Below the pieces are notes generated by a model that saw nothing but the letters and a program-made list of their open reading frames with translations, had not been told where the DNA came from and made no database searches. Source: Chlorella sorokiniana (lineage: Eukaryota > Chlorophyta > Trebouxiophyceae > Chlorellales > Chlorellaceae). Taken from it: a stretch of 64,000 nt of DNA. A program made the position numbers and the translations under genes. The stretch covers positions 3,970,001 to 4,034,000 of the forward strand of contig CP084613.1 of the NCBI GenBank assembly GCA_025917655.1. Reading direction: 5' to 3'. Shown piece after piece: positions 1 through 11,900 of this stretch; within the stretch, counting starts at the first letter, position 1, and every line of letters starts with the position of its first letter.

Positions 1-2763
1 CTGCCCCGCTCGTGGTGCACGCCCGCTTGCACTCGCAGGCCCCTTGCTCAGTGGCCATGGCCGCGGCTATGCCCTGCCCTGCCCCGTTCCGCTCCCTGCC
101 CTGCCCACTTCTGCCCCCTCCGCGCGCGCGCCCCCTCCCACCCACCCACCCACCACCACACACACACACACACACACACACACCTCCCGCCTCCCCCGCA
201 GGTCCAGATTGACGAGTGGATCCTGCAGTTTGTGGACCTGCTGAAGGAGCACTGCGGCATCGACCCCGACAAGCCCCTGGAGTGCCAGGAGGTGGGGCAG
301 GACCGCCTCAACTCCGCCTTCACCGCCATGATGGAGCAGGACCCCAAGGCGGAGCAGCTGCTGGACCAGGCCATGGACAAGTTCGAGGTGAGCCCCACTC
401 CTGGCCGACCGCCTTGGTTCTGGGGTTTTACTTTCGTCCCCCTGCTCTGGCCGGGATTCGCGGTGGCCTGGGGCCCCAGAAGCCGCGCCTCCCCTGCACC
501 CTCCTTGTGCCATGAACCGGCTTGAGAGTGCGCTGTACTGCAACCCGTTTGCGGTACCGCAGGACCAGGTGTGCTACGGCATGTACAACCAGGCCACCGT
601 GCACCAGTACCGCGCGGAGTTTGCCATGTTTGCCGCCGCGCGCCGACCAGCCCGCGGCAGAGGTGGCCGCTGCAGTGGAGGAGCAGCTCAAGGCGAGTGG
701 GGCTTGGGCAGGCGGGTTTTGGGAGCAGGTTTCTTTTGTGCTGGCATGCTCTGCTCTGTGTGGTCGGTGCCATGTGTCTGCGGCACGGCTTGGGGCCTTT
801 GCCACAGGCAGGATCCTGGAGCGGCGGCACCGCAGCATTGCGCCTGTTTGCCCCTCCCCGCACATTTCATGCGGCTGCAATCAGGCCATCCCCGTTCGAT
901 TCCTCACCTCAGTTTTCGTGGCCCATTCCTCTCCTGTTCCGCAGAAGGCAGAGGCGCAGCTGGATGCGGCTGTGGCCTACAAGAAGGGCTTCCTGGATGG
1001 ATACCTGGGCAAGAGCGCGCTGGCGCAGCTGCGCGCCAAGCTGGCAGCCAACTACCTCATCACCCCGTAAAGTGAGCCACGCTGAGGGAGTTGTGATGCG
1101 CCAGCGTGGACGTGAGCATGCTGATGGATGCGCTTGTTGAAGGGAGCGAACAGGGGGCGCGTGTGGTGCTTGGGCGATGCAAGCTGGGCAGGTGTGCTGG
1201 GCCAGCGCCCCTGGAAGCCACGCGACTCAGCCTCCTCCGCCCGCCCACCCCCTGCCCCTCCCCAGGCCCCGCGAGGACATTGCGGACGCCAAGGAGCGCG
1301 CCGCCGCGGAGGAGGCCGCCAACAAGGAGAGCCAGCGCAAGGCGATGGGGCGCGTGACCAAGGAGAGCGCCCAGGTGAGACCATGTCACCCCGTTGCTGC
1401 TCAGGCGCGGACCAGGGCTTGCCAGGGCATCGCAGGGCGCATGGCACCCCACACCTGTCCCTGCCCTTGGCGCGCTCCACGCACGCTGCTCCCGGCCATG
1501 CCCCACTGCCTCCTCAACCCCTGGGCGTCGCCCTGCAACAGTTCACCCTTGCCAGGCGACCCTCCTCTCTACAGTTGCCATTGGTTGCGCCCTCACCCAC
1601 CCATTCAACCCTCCACCCGCCGCCCACCCTCGCCCCCACCCCACTCCCATTCGCAGGCTGCTGAGGCCCAGTTCGAGGTGGCCTACTCCATGATCCAGGC
1701 CGCTGTGGCCAACATGAGTGAGGAGGAGCAGGCCAAGGAGATCAAGCAGATGAAGCCGACGGTGAGGGAGCGCAGGGGCTGCCCGGTCGCGCAGCTGCCG
1801 TGCCTGGGCTGCTGCCATGCCTGAGCCCTGGTTGGCAGGCAGCCGACGCGGGCCCATCTGGGCTGGGCCGCTGCTGCCGGGGCGCATCGTCGCAATGCTC
1901 GCTGCGCCCAGCCCTTATCTTTGTGCTGCTGCTGAATGTAATGGTTCCCTGCGCTGCTGCGCGGCTCGCTGCAGGCGGAGCAGGACCCCAACGACCCCGA
2001 GAACCAGACCACCGTCAAGCAGAGCCTGCTGATCAACGTGAGTGCAGCTGGTTGCACGTGCCCCACACCGTTGCTTGCCGCCTCCCCCTGGCCTTCCTGC
2101 CGTCGCCACCAGCCGCCTTGCTGACCCGGCTGCTGCCGGCTTGCTAGCCGAGCGCGCTGCCCTGCAAGCATCTCCCCTGCATACATACGAAACGTACCTT
2201 TACGCACACACTTACACCCCTCGTCCTCCTGCCTCCTATGTCGCGCAGCACGGCAACGCCAAGTACGAGCACTCCATCCTGCGGGCTGCGGGCGGCCTGG
2301 ACTGGAAGCCCCTGGTGGAGGAGGCGGCGGCCAAGTTCAGGGAGGCGGGTGAGCTCCTGCTGAGCTGGCGCTGAGCCCCTGCTGAGCTGGCGCTGAGCTG
2401 GACAGCGTGCAGGGAGGCAATCGGTTGTGGCACGGGCACTCCTCAGGAGAGGGAGCCCCCTTCCTCTTCAGCTCAAGAAGGCGGGCGCCCACATGCGCTC
2501 CCCTTGCCTGTCGCCCTGTTCCATGTCCCCCTCGCCCCCACCCACACCCCCACCTCCCGCCCCACGCAGGTGCCCACCCCTCCGACATCCGCAACGCGCT
2601 CAAGGGCCACCCCATGGCCGAGCAGATGGCCGACATCATCGGCCCCGAGCCGGAGCCGGAGAAGACTGTGGAGGAGGGCAAGGAGGAGGGCAAGGAGGCA
2701 CCCAAAGGGCTGCCCTCGCTGGGCAAGCCCGCGGGCAAGAAGAAGGAGGAGGCCAAGGCGTGA
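1..2763 (+). CDS. PHOX/CLMP1-like TPR-PB1 protein, C-terminal part (5' end outside window)
   Basis: Exons read at 202-387, 563-692, 945-1066, 1266-1374, 1657-1761, 1975-2037, 2249-2348 and 2570-2763 (TGA); codon phase agrees across each junction except one frame break near 635-650. The segment starting VQIDEWILQFVDLLKEHCGI and the end WKPLVEEAAAKFREAG-AHPSDIRNALKGHP resemble the part after the PB1 domain in plant PHOX1-4/CLMP1 proteins, TPR co-chaperone-like proteins that bind Hsp90/Hsp70 or act in chloroplast positioning. The N-terminal TPR and the PB1 domain would lie upstream. The C-tail is Glu/Lys-rich and ends in KKEEAKA. The second intron starts with GC (693-694). The exact subfamily and partner are inference. 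Confidence 0.72.
156..182. repeat. (CA)n microsatellite at an intron 3' end
   Basis: An uninterrupted AC/CA dinucleotide run lies about 20 bases upstream of the AG acceptor at 200-201 of the PHOX-like gene, in the position of the polypyrimidine tract. Confidence 0.9.
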
Positions 2764-3840
2764 GCAATGCCTGCAAGCCCCCCGCGGCGCCAGCGGCGGA
2801 GCGAGGCGCGTGTCGCTCGGTGCATGCCGGGCTGTGACCGCCGCTCTGTGTGCCCCGCCGCTCGCCTTCCCCTCTCCGCAACCAAGCCAAGCTGAGTAGG
2901 CACGTGCACCTGCAAACCCGTTGTTTTGAATGCACATACCCCAGTATAGACCCCTCAAGTTTTTCTCGCGCCAGCGCAGTGCTGGCTCACGCCGCAATGG
3001 CCCGCCCCCATGGCGGCGTTTTCCCAGCGTGCACCGCGGCGCACCCTTGCACGCCATTGCTGCAGGCGCGGCGGGGCCCCTGTTCCCCCTTCACACTCTC
3101 TTGCCGTTTGCTCTCTGTCGGTGCATTTCGTTTGGCCCCAACCTCACTTGCTGTGTGCTCTTTGCTGTCCCAACACTTCCTTTGAGGGGCTCGGCGCAAC
3201 CTGCTTTGGCCAGGCCCCCTGTGTCGGCACACCAAGCTTTTCAACACTCTCTGAGCGCTGCCCGCTGCCCGGTCTGAGCTCACCAAGCGGCGGCGAAGCG
3301 GTACTGCTTCCACAATTCTCCTGCTAACGCTCGGCACTATGCAGCCCTGTTTGTAACGAGGCAAAGGGCAGGCAGCAGTAGGCAGCAGGCACCAACGGAC
3401 TGATGCCCCAGCTGGCATTTATATGCACAACCCCTCTGGATCAGCCCCCATTTGTTGAAACCCTAGTCAGGCAGACTGTCACAGTCGACAAAACAGCGGG
3501 TTGTCTCAGAGGTTTTCGGTCTATCGGTCTCGGCCTCTGCAAAGCCCTACCTCGCGTCGTTGGTGAAGCGCAGCACAGCTCTGCAACTTCTACAGGGCCA
3601 GTCAGGGGAGGAGCACTGTCCGAGACCGCGCTCGCAAGGTCGAACGGCATGGTCCGAAGTGGGTGACCCCTGTTCTTGTCACCTTCTCGGGGCTTCGCTG
3701 TTGGCCGATTTCCTGTCCCAAGGGCACGTGGTCTGGCCCGAGTCTACCCACCCCTGCGATGTTGCAGGGCCCAAGGCCAAGGCGGGGCCAACCCGCCGCT
3801 GGAGGCGTCGGCACTGCCCCGCAGCCTACCACTGCTAGCA
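2764..3840 (+). other. 3' UTR of the PHOX-like gene and adjacent gene-free stretch
   Basis: No conserved ORF is seen. The first 590 bases are probably the 3' UTR, ending after the TGTAA at 3352. The remainder to about 3840 shows no recognisable gene, repeat or RNA. Confidence 0.5.
3352..3356 (+). terminator. TGTAA polyadenylation signal (PHOX-like gene)
   Basis: TGTAA is the usual chlorophyte polyadenylation motif. This one lies about 590 bases after the TGA, which is long but the first clear candidate on this strand. Confidence 0.45.
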
Positions 3841-4267
3841 GGATAGCACTGCTTCTCAGGTGGAGTTCACCATCAAGCCTGGGTTAGCTGCATCTGTAGA
3901 GATCCCGTCCTGGAGGCCGCCATCAAGGACCTGGTTGCAGCCTTCACCCAGCGGCGATGGGAGGCCGGTGAGGCCGCGCCGCTGCTTGCTGCTGCCCCGC
4001 ATGTCCAGCAGGGAGCGCATTGCGCCGCGCGCACGTACAGCAGCAGGCACTGCTGGCACCAACGCCCGGCTGGGCATATGTCCACCCATGCATGAAGGAG
4101 CACTGGGGCCGCAGGCTGTCGCGCTGGTGCAAGCTTGAGGTGCCTGATGGCGCTCGATGTCCTGCAGCTGCTGGCGTTTCCACTGCAGGCACTCGTGCCA
4201 TCGCTGCTTCTCGGTGGCGGCGAACTGGTGCTGACCAGCCGATCCCGGTTCTCATTGGCGCACCAAG

Positions 4268-4503
4268 CGCCTCGTTGTGTCGCTCGATGTCCTGCAGCTG
4301 TTGGCATTTCCACTGCAGGCACTCGAGCCATCGCTGCTTCTTCTTCAACAGCGAACTCCTGCTGAGGCTTGTGCAACAACACCGTTGCATGCTGCTGCAC
4401 AAGGCCCAGCAGAGTTTCGTCGTTGAAGAAGAAGCAGCGATGGCTCGAGTGCCTGCAGTGGAAATGCCAACAGCTGCAGGACATCGAGCGACACAACGAG
4501 GCG
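4268..4503. repeat. Long palindrome with perfect 82-base arms
   Basis: The arm at 4268-4349 is the exact reverse complement of 4422-4503 as read by eye. The 72-base spacer is itself an imperfect palindrome centred near 4386. Weaker symmetry continues outward to about 4240 and 4540. Confidence 0.85.
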
Positions 4504-4705
4504 CTTGATGCGGTTGCCAAAAGGAACCGGGATTGGCCTCCCGCTTGCACGAGCACAAGGGATTGCGGCTGGAACTGGAGGCCAAGCAATGTTCACGACA
4601 AGGGGCATGGCGAGGGTGGCAAAGGGCCGACCTCGCGTGATGCACACCAAATCGCTGACCTCTGCTTGCTCCACCTACACGCCTGCCCTTGGCCATCACC
4701 TGTTG

Positions 4706-4936
4706 GATTCGATTTTATCTTCAGCAGGTCTTCAACGTCCGCACCATCCTGCAACTTAATGGCTTGGGGCTGTATCATACTCCCCTACTTCCGAGTGCTG
4801 GCCTGCCACGAAAACTAGCAGCGATGCCTGCTGGGCTGCACTCGGAAATGGTGGAGTTCAATGCAGCACCCAACATCAAGCCGCAGGATGGCGTGGCCGT
4901 TGTGGACCTGTTGGAGATCAAGATGCATCCAACATG
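4706..4936. repeat. Imperfect palindrome of module B
   Basis: The left arm (about 4706-4800) and right arm (about 4845-4936) are diverged inverted copies centred near 4821. Both arms, read outward on their own strand, encode the QDG..V.DLL.IK module. Confidence 0.6.
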
Positions 4937-4986
4937 GAGTTCTACCGTCCAACGTAGATCATTGGATGCATCTTGATCTTCAACAG
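4908..4986. repeat. Short hairpin, 25-base arms with one mismatch
   Basis: 4908-4932 pairs with 4962-4986 at 24 of 25 positions around a 29-base loop. It shares its left arm with the right end of the preceding palindrome, so the two structures are mutually exclusive. Confidence 0.8.
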
Positions 4987-5983
4987 TTGATGGTTGCTGC
5001 AGCTCTTTGCTGAACACCAACGTGCAACCGAGTCTCTGCACCTGGGCACATACGCAAGCAACTGCAAGCATGTGCCGTGCCAGCTGCAACTGTGTGCCGC
5101 GATGCCAGCGCGGCGTCCCGCAGTCCAGCCTCCCCCTGCACCCACGTACGTCCCGCTGGACACGCCTGCCTCTCAACCCTGCAAGCCCGCTGGACACGAC
5201 CACTGCGAGTGCGCGGGGTGGAATGCTGGTGCCCGCGCTGCCCGCCCCGCTGGGCTGGCCTCCGCAGCTTTACACATCTTTGCACGACCCAGACCGACCA
5301 CTCACACCTCGGATGGCTGGCGGGCGCGCGCCGCCCTCCTTATTCAATACAGGAACTCCTGGCAGTACCTGACCGCCCTGAAGTGGCGGATATATAACAC
5401 CATGGCCGCTGCGACCTCCAATGTGAGGCGGAGAGCAACGGCGGGACCCTCATCGCGCAGGAAGGGGCCAGTTCAAGAATGCCAAGCCGCAAGTGCCTTG
5501 CCTGCACCAACCCCAGCCCGTGGCCGCCCCACTGCAGGCCCCCTCCCGAGGAGCAGCATGACATATTGGACGCCGCCCTGGGCGCAGCAGGCGCCGTGCC
5601 GCCCTGCCAGGCAGCAAGCCCAGGCCACCTCCGAGTCCGCCGAGCTGCAGGCGAGCGCTGAGGAGATCCTTAAAGCAGAGGCCGAGGAGGACGGCAGACC
5701 ACAGCAGGATGCAGCAGCCGGGCGGAAGCAGCAGCAACAGCAGGCTGCTGGGGCACATTATGGCAGAGGAGGAACGCAATCATCTTTTTGCCCACGGATT
5801 TTTGAGGCAGCTGGGCCTGGGCCCCTGTTCTGGATTCCATATACTCTGTATCCACAAGGAATGGCGAGGCAATGAGTGTCAAAGATGAAGAGAAAGCCGC
5901 AATGAAATACAGGGCAGCAGACCACAATTATGCAGTCCTAGCAGTGCAAGCAAGCAGGCAAGCAAGGTGGCGTTCACGCGCGC
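4987..5983 (+). other. Gene-free stretch with one long low-complexity ORF (4994-5875)
   Basis: An open frame of 293 codons runs 4994-5875. It is Ala/Pro/Arg/Gln-rich with a Gln run near its end, and no family was recognised. TATATAA lies just before an in-frame ATG at 5401. I see no splice pattern or conserved motif, so coding status is doubtful. The last 100 bases are the presumed 3' flank of the first ABC transporter; similar sequence flanks its paralogue at about 17425-17613. Confidence 0.3.
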
Positions 5984-8900
5984 TCAGCGCGTTTGCCACT
6001 TGATGCGGTACAGCGCGGTGGTGGAGAGGGCAAAGAAGGCGCAGGAGAAGCCAGCCAGGATGAGGACGAGCCACCAGCGGAAGGAGTACCTGGGGGAGTG
6101 GGGGGCTGGGTGAGGCAGGGCAAGCGGGTGGGCGGGAGGCGAAGGGGCACGCAGTCGATTTAGCCTGCCCTGGTTGCTGTCTAAGCCCCGCCCATGCCTC
6201 ACTTGTAGCCAAAGTAGTCTTCCACAAACTGGGCCACGGAGACCTGAGGCGACTGGTCCTGCAGTTCAGCATTTAAGTATGTTCAGTATGTGCGAGGAGC
6301 GGTGGTAGTGAGGTAGCCCCGGCAGAGCCGGGAGGGCAAAGCGGGCAAACCATGCCATGCTGCGCTGTGGGCCGGCGCACCAGCATGAGCTGGTCGGTCG
6401 TGTCGCCCAGCTCCCCACCACAAGCCCGTACAGCGTGTAGGACACTGCGGTACAGCCACGGGAGGGGAGGTCAGCGCCATCCGTGGTTGGCCAGGTGGAG
6501 GGCAGCAGCTGCAACAGCTCTGACGAGCATCTGTCGCTGGCCACTTCCAGAGCTGTGCTAGAGTGCTTGGCATGCGCTGCCAGTCGAGAAGAGTGTCAGG
6601 GTCGCCCGGCGCAGGGCTGGCTGGCCTGCGTCGGCCGCTCCCCCATGCTGCGACCCAAACCAGCACACCTGGATCCAGGTAGTAAAGCCAGACCCAGCCG
6701 CGCGGGATGATTGGTTGCGGCTTGTAGTAGCCACAGGCCACGTCAAACACGGAGTAGCAAAAGCTGGTGAAGGCCTGCAGGGCGCGGCAAGTAAAGTGGT
6801 GGGTGGCTGGGTTGGTATCATGGGGTCATGGGGGACTGGGGCCAAAGATGAGGAATTGATGACTGGATATGAAGTCCTGACCAGCGCACAGCTGCAGCCA
6901 GCCTGCAGGAACCGCACTGCCCAAGGAGAGGTGCTGGCGGATGCATGGCGGCCCCGCCTCACGTTGGCAATGGCCAGGGAGGGGGTGATCTGCACGTTTT
7001 GGATGCCGAAGAAGGTCCAGTAGCAGAGGGTGAGGAAGAGAATGAGCAGGAAGTAGAAGAACTTGCCGGCATCTGCAGTGAAGCCCACGGTCCTGTAGCA
7101 GGGCGAGAGCGGCGGTAAAGGTGGGTGGGGGATAAGAGAAAACGCGGTGGTGGCGAGGGGGAAGGGGAGTGCGATGTGAGGGCGTGCTTGTGTATGGGTA
7201 CATGGGGTTGGGGTGGGGGTGGCGGGCGATGAAGAAGGGCGCAGGCCCGGAGTCGGCGCACCAGTAGAGGATGTTGGAGTAGATGGTGGCCTGCAGGGCC
7301 AGGCAGGGAGCCTCCACCAAAAACTCGGCCGCCGAGAAGGGCAGCACGCCGTAGGTGCCGCCCGCCCGCTCGCGGTAAAACACGGTGCTGCGCGGATTGC
7401 GCAGGCGGGAGGTGCAAGCGTCTGTGGGTATGCAAGGCGATGCGGGGGAGCAGCCTGGATGGAGGGTGGAGCTGCAGAGGACCCTGCAGGCGGGAAGCCG
7501 CCTGAGGATCTGCATCAGCAGCATGGGGCCAGGCGGCAGCGTGCTGCGCACCGGCGGACCGAAATGATGGATTGGATCATCATGGCGTTCAGGATGCCTG
7601 AAGGGGAGGGAAAAGGATGAAGTGGTTGGCAAAGGAGGGGGGCCGTGCCCGCCCGTTGCCTGCAGCAAACACCAATGCCTACAAGAGGCCACCACCCATA
7701 AATGGTCGGCCGGCTGCACCCCGCCGCATTGCAGGGCGTTTCGCCACACACCTATAAACATGACGGATGAGTACTGCACGCCCGTCAGGTTCAGGATGCC
7801 GTTGTAGGTGAACGTGTTGTCGCCCTGCGTTTGGGAGCAGCGCTGAGTGGCATTCCCCGATACAAAGGGCTGCTGCGGGGCGATGCCAGAAGCAGCGGCC
7901 GAAGCCACAACAGTTGCTTGCATGACAGCTTGCATGACAGCGTCAGCCCCACTCACCTGACCCTCCAACACGGTGCCAAAGAAGACGGCGATGCAGATGG
8001 TGAGGAAGAGGCGGGTGCCGTTGTACGACTTGAGGCGCGCATACTGCGCAAAGTTGCGGCGCAGCAGCTCCCGCAGCTGCAGCAGGTGTGTCCAAAGATT
8101 TTGCACCGCGCTGGGGTTTGCCAGATTGAACAGGGTTTAGAAAGGCGGACAATGTGGGCAAGGCAGCAGATGGTCGATGAATAATCACAATGCGTCGTCG
8201 CCAAGGAACAGATCCCATTCGCACTGTCCGGGGCTGAAGTCCCAGCCCGGCCCCCTCACCTGGACCACCTGCGAGGCAGGCGCCAGGTCGGCCAGCTTCA
8301 GGTCGGCTTCTCCCTCCCGCGGCTCGCTCAGGCCCTGGATCTTGCCCTCGTTGGCGTGGAACAGGTCGCTGGCGGCGTACGCATCCGCAAACTCCACCCC
8401 GCACTCAGCCTCGGCTGCTGGGTTGCTCACCTCCAGCATGTACGTGGCGGGGTTGTAGCTACACAAGAGATGTGTAGGGATGGCAGTTAGCAACCAGACG
8501 CTCAAGATTGATCCACCAGCCAAGCAGTTCCCTACATCCAATAGCCAGCACAGCATGCCCCCACAGCGGCTCGGCGCCCTCTCTCGGTGAAAGCCACCCC
8601 TCCCGCCCGCCCCCTCCCCCTTCCCTCTGCTGCACGTCCCATTCGCACCCCTTTTCCATGGCGGGCACTCCCGGGAAGGCCTCGAAGTAGGACACCAGGT
8701 TTGCAGCACCCTGGCCCAGCTCTCCGAAGAAGATGGTCTGGCCGCCGCGCCTCAGCAGCAGCAGCTCATCAAACTCCTGCAAGTGGGAGCAGAGGAGAAA
8801 GCGTTAGTTGCAGGGGCGAGGGAGAGAAAGTCGGTATGAGGCTGGGGAGGCAGGCAAGCGGGCTGCGAGCCAGATGCTGGCTGGGAGGCTGCTGAGGCAG

Positions 8901-11900
8901 GCAGGTGATTATCCCGCCAGCTGCTGATGTGTAAGCAAACTCGTGTTGCATTTATCAAACAACCGCGCACCAGGAAGATGGAGGTGGAGGGCTGGTGGAT
9001 GGTGCACCTGCGCAGCGACAACACGCAGCAGGAAGGTAAGTTGCTGTATGTACTTGCGCAGGTACAGGGCAGTGCAGCTTCCGGTGCAGCTGACACCCTT
9101 CCCTCCAAGCTGGACACAGCACGTCAAGCCCAGCAGCCGCTCACACTACGCAGCGGCCAGTGGATGTTATGCGGCGGATGGCCCGCATGACAATGGAGGC
9201 GGCACGGGCATCCAGCCCAGACGTGGGTTCGCTGAACGGTAAAAGGAAAACGGGACACACAGGAGCGGCAGTAGGTCAGGGCCAGCAAGAAGGCTTGGCA
9301 CACCGCAGTTGCAGCAGACAAAATGCTCCCTGCTGGGTGTGCTGCGCTTCACAACATCGCTGACCTTGGGCAGCACGCATGAAAAGGTGTGGTGCCTGCC
9401 ACATCACCACTGTCGCCCGCCGCGCAGACCTCACTCACTCGCAGAAGACGATGGAGGGGTTAGCCACCAGCTCCACCGCCAGCGTCAGGCGCTTGCGCTG
9501 CTCCACGCTGAGCCCGCTCATGCCGGGAACCCCTACCATGGAGTCGCGTAGCGGCATCAGCTCAACCACGTCCATCACCTGATTGTGAGTGTGACAGGGG
9601 CCAGTCAGGTGGTGAGGGTTCAATGTTGAGGTTATTGGGGGAGGGCGGGCTTGCAAATGTAGGGGGAGGCTGATGGGAGGGGCTTTGCAAGGCACTATGT
9701 CAGCACGTGGGCCAACCAACAAACCCTCGATGGCAGCCAGCCCGGGCCCACAACAGCGCCCAGCAACAGCACTGCAGACGCCTGCATGAGCACAGTGACA
9801 AGGTATACAGTACTGCAGCAGCGCTGATCCGCCCACCTCCTCCACAAAGCTCTCCACGGTGTCTGCCCGCACGGAGGAGGGCAGGCGCAGGCGTGCCGAA
9901 AGCGGAGGGCCTCGTGCACGGTGGCCTCCGCCACATGGATGTCGGTCTGCTCGCAGTACCTGCGGCAGCGCATCGACGAGCAGGCGCAGCATGGATGGCA
10001 GCTGGGACTGACCGGCGAGCCTGAGTGTAAGCAGGGCTGCGCGTGAGAGGAGAATGTCGATGCAGCAGCAGCTGGTGAAAACCAGGCAGAGGAGCCGGTT
10101 CCGCTGCGCACCCCATCACACGCATGAACGTGGACGCTTGTTGTTGGAAGCCGTTGACCTGAAGAAGGCGGGTTAGTTGGGGCAGGGCGTGAGAAAGGGG
10201 GTTGTTAGTGAGGGCCATTGCCGGTCCGGCAAGCAGGGCCTGACAGCGCACGGATCGCTGCTGCCTGGCGTGCCTAGAGCGCCACGACAGCGCAGCCCCG
10301 TGCCCTGCACCCCAACCCCCGCCAGCTGCTCACCCGGATGTCACCGGTGATCTTTCCACCTGCAGAGTGCAGCAGGGCATGGGCAAGGGCACAATGAACC
10401 CGTAACCATGCCAGCAACAGCCAAACTTGTTTTGTGCCCTTCATGCCCCGTATTCCTGCCCACATCCGGCAACGCGATGGGCCCCTTCATCCACCGACGC
10501 ACCCGTCTTGCGGAGCGCCAGCACGTCCATCAGCGTGGTCTTGCCCGCCCCGCTGGACCCCATCAGCGCGGTGAGCACGCCCGGTCGGAAGGCGCCGCTG
10601 ATGCCCTTGAGCAGCAGCAGGCGGCCGGCGTGCGGGTCATCTGGCTGGCTGGCGGTGGCGTCAGCATAGCCCTGCAGCGGGGGTGGCAGAGGCAGGGGCG
10701 ACACACGCCTGGGTGCGAGGCAGCGTGGGAGGCGACGCAGCGGCAGCTGAGCTTTCGGCAGAGAAGACAGCCCGTGTGCAAGGTGGCCAAAGCCAGGTGT
10801 TCAAGGGACGTGCCAGGCCAGACGTCGCCTTGCATGGGAAGACATAGCGAGCAACTTACCGCGGGCATGGGCACAGAGTAGCGGACATCCCGGAAGGTCA
10901 TGCGCACAGGGGTGAAGGGCAGCTGAGACTTGGAGGAGGCAGCTGCCGCCCGCCGCCCTCCTCGGTGTCGCCGCCGTTGAAGGAGCCGTGGCTGGCATGC
11001 AGCGCGCTGCTGCCGCTGTCCGATTGAGAGTCTGCGGTCAGGGCGCCTTGTTTGTGGGAAGCTCACAAGGCGCCTCATCGCCCCGCCCCCACAGGGGAGG
11101 TCCAGCTGAAAGGGTGTTTGCGCTGTGCACTCGTGACCGCCCAGCCTGCTGCTGCTCCCGCGCAACCGCCCTTGGCCTACCTTCATGCAGCGTGGGGCTG
11201 ATTTTTCGCTTGGGCGCGATGGTGAGGTGCGAGGCAGCGAATACGTAGAGGAGTGTGTTCAGCAGGGTGGAGCCGCAGCCCCACACCACGATGCCAATCC
11301 AGATCCAGTGCTGGCCGGTGAAGTAGCCTGCAGTGAGCGAGGGCCGCGAAGAGGGAGGGGCCCGGTGGGTACAGGCATGGCTCATCACAACGCAGCAGGC
11401 TTGATGTGGGTCGGGCAGACGGACCCAGACGTTCTTGGTGACACAGCTTCCCCTGGATGGCCACATCCATGCATGCCGACAAGTCTGCCTGCAAGGTTTG
11501 GGCCCAAACCCGGTGCTGCGGCCCACCTCGCTGCTGCATGAAGTATTCGCCCGCCGTGACCGCCGAGCCGTCGGGGGCGGGACCCCCAGTTGTCGCTCTC
11601 GAACTCGTTCACCACCAGGGCTTGCAGGAAGTAAGACACCGGGTTGGCGTAGTCTGCGGAAAGGGAGGCGCGCAGTGCCCTCCTTGACTTGGGGACGGAG
11701 GAAAGACAGGCAGGCAGGGCCAGGAAGCGGGTACCGCAGGTACTGCTGGGGGGTGCAACAGGGGGACTGGGGCCAGCTGCTCGTTCCCAAGCCCCAGCTG
11801 CAGGCCCTCACATACGCCCTTCCAAGGCCCCGTCAGGTTGTCAAAGGTGACAATGAAGCCGCTGGCAATCATGAAAATCAAGGCGCAGAGGTTCTGCGGT

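Larger units (their letters stand above)
3841..4990. repeat. Cluster of foldback repeats made of related gene fragments
   Basis: The region holds several copies, in both orientations, of two short coding-like modules. Module A encodes a charged stretch with QRW.ECLQWK.QQLQDIERH. It occurs on the minus strand at about 4137-4216 and 4268-4349 and on the plus strand at 4422-4503. Module B encodes IK.QDG..V.DLL.IK..PT. It occurs on the minus strand at about 4706-4775 and the plus strand at 4863-4936, with a fragment at 4962-4986. A related stretch starts at about 3860. Stops interrupt all frames, so no intact gene is supported. The origin (foldback transposon, scrambled gene family or hairpin-RNA locus) is unknown. 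Confidence 0.65.

Noticed and set aside
48-863. 271-codon minus-strand ORF opposite the PHOX-like exons
   Set aside because: Antisense shadow of conserved exons and introns; no family motif, and the plus strand is clearly coding.
3841-4990. Retroelement or classical DNA transposon at the foldback cluster
   Set aside because: No long direct terminal repeats, reverse-transcriptase, integrase or transposase motif was seen.
6826-8106. 426-codon continuous minus-strand ORF
   Set aside because: It runs through several ABC introns. The conserved TMD2 pieces in it are separated by frame-shifted stretches that splice out in the aligned paralogue, so it is not a gene of its own.
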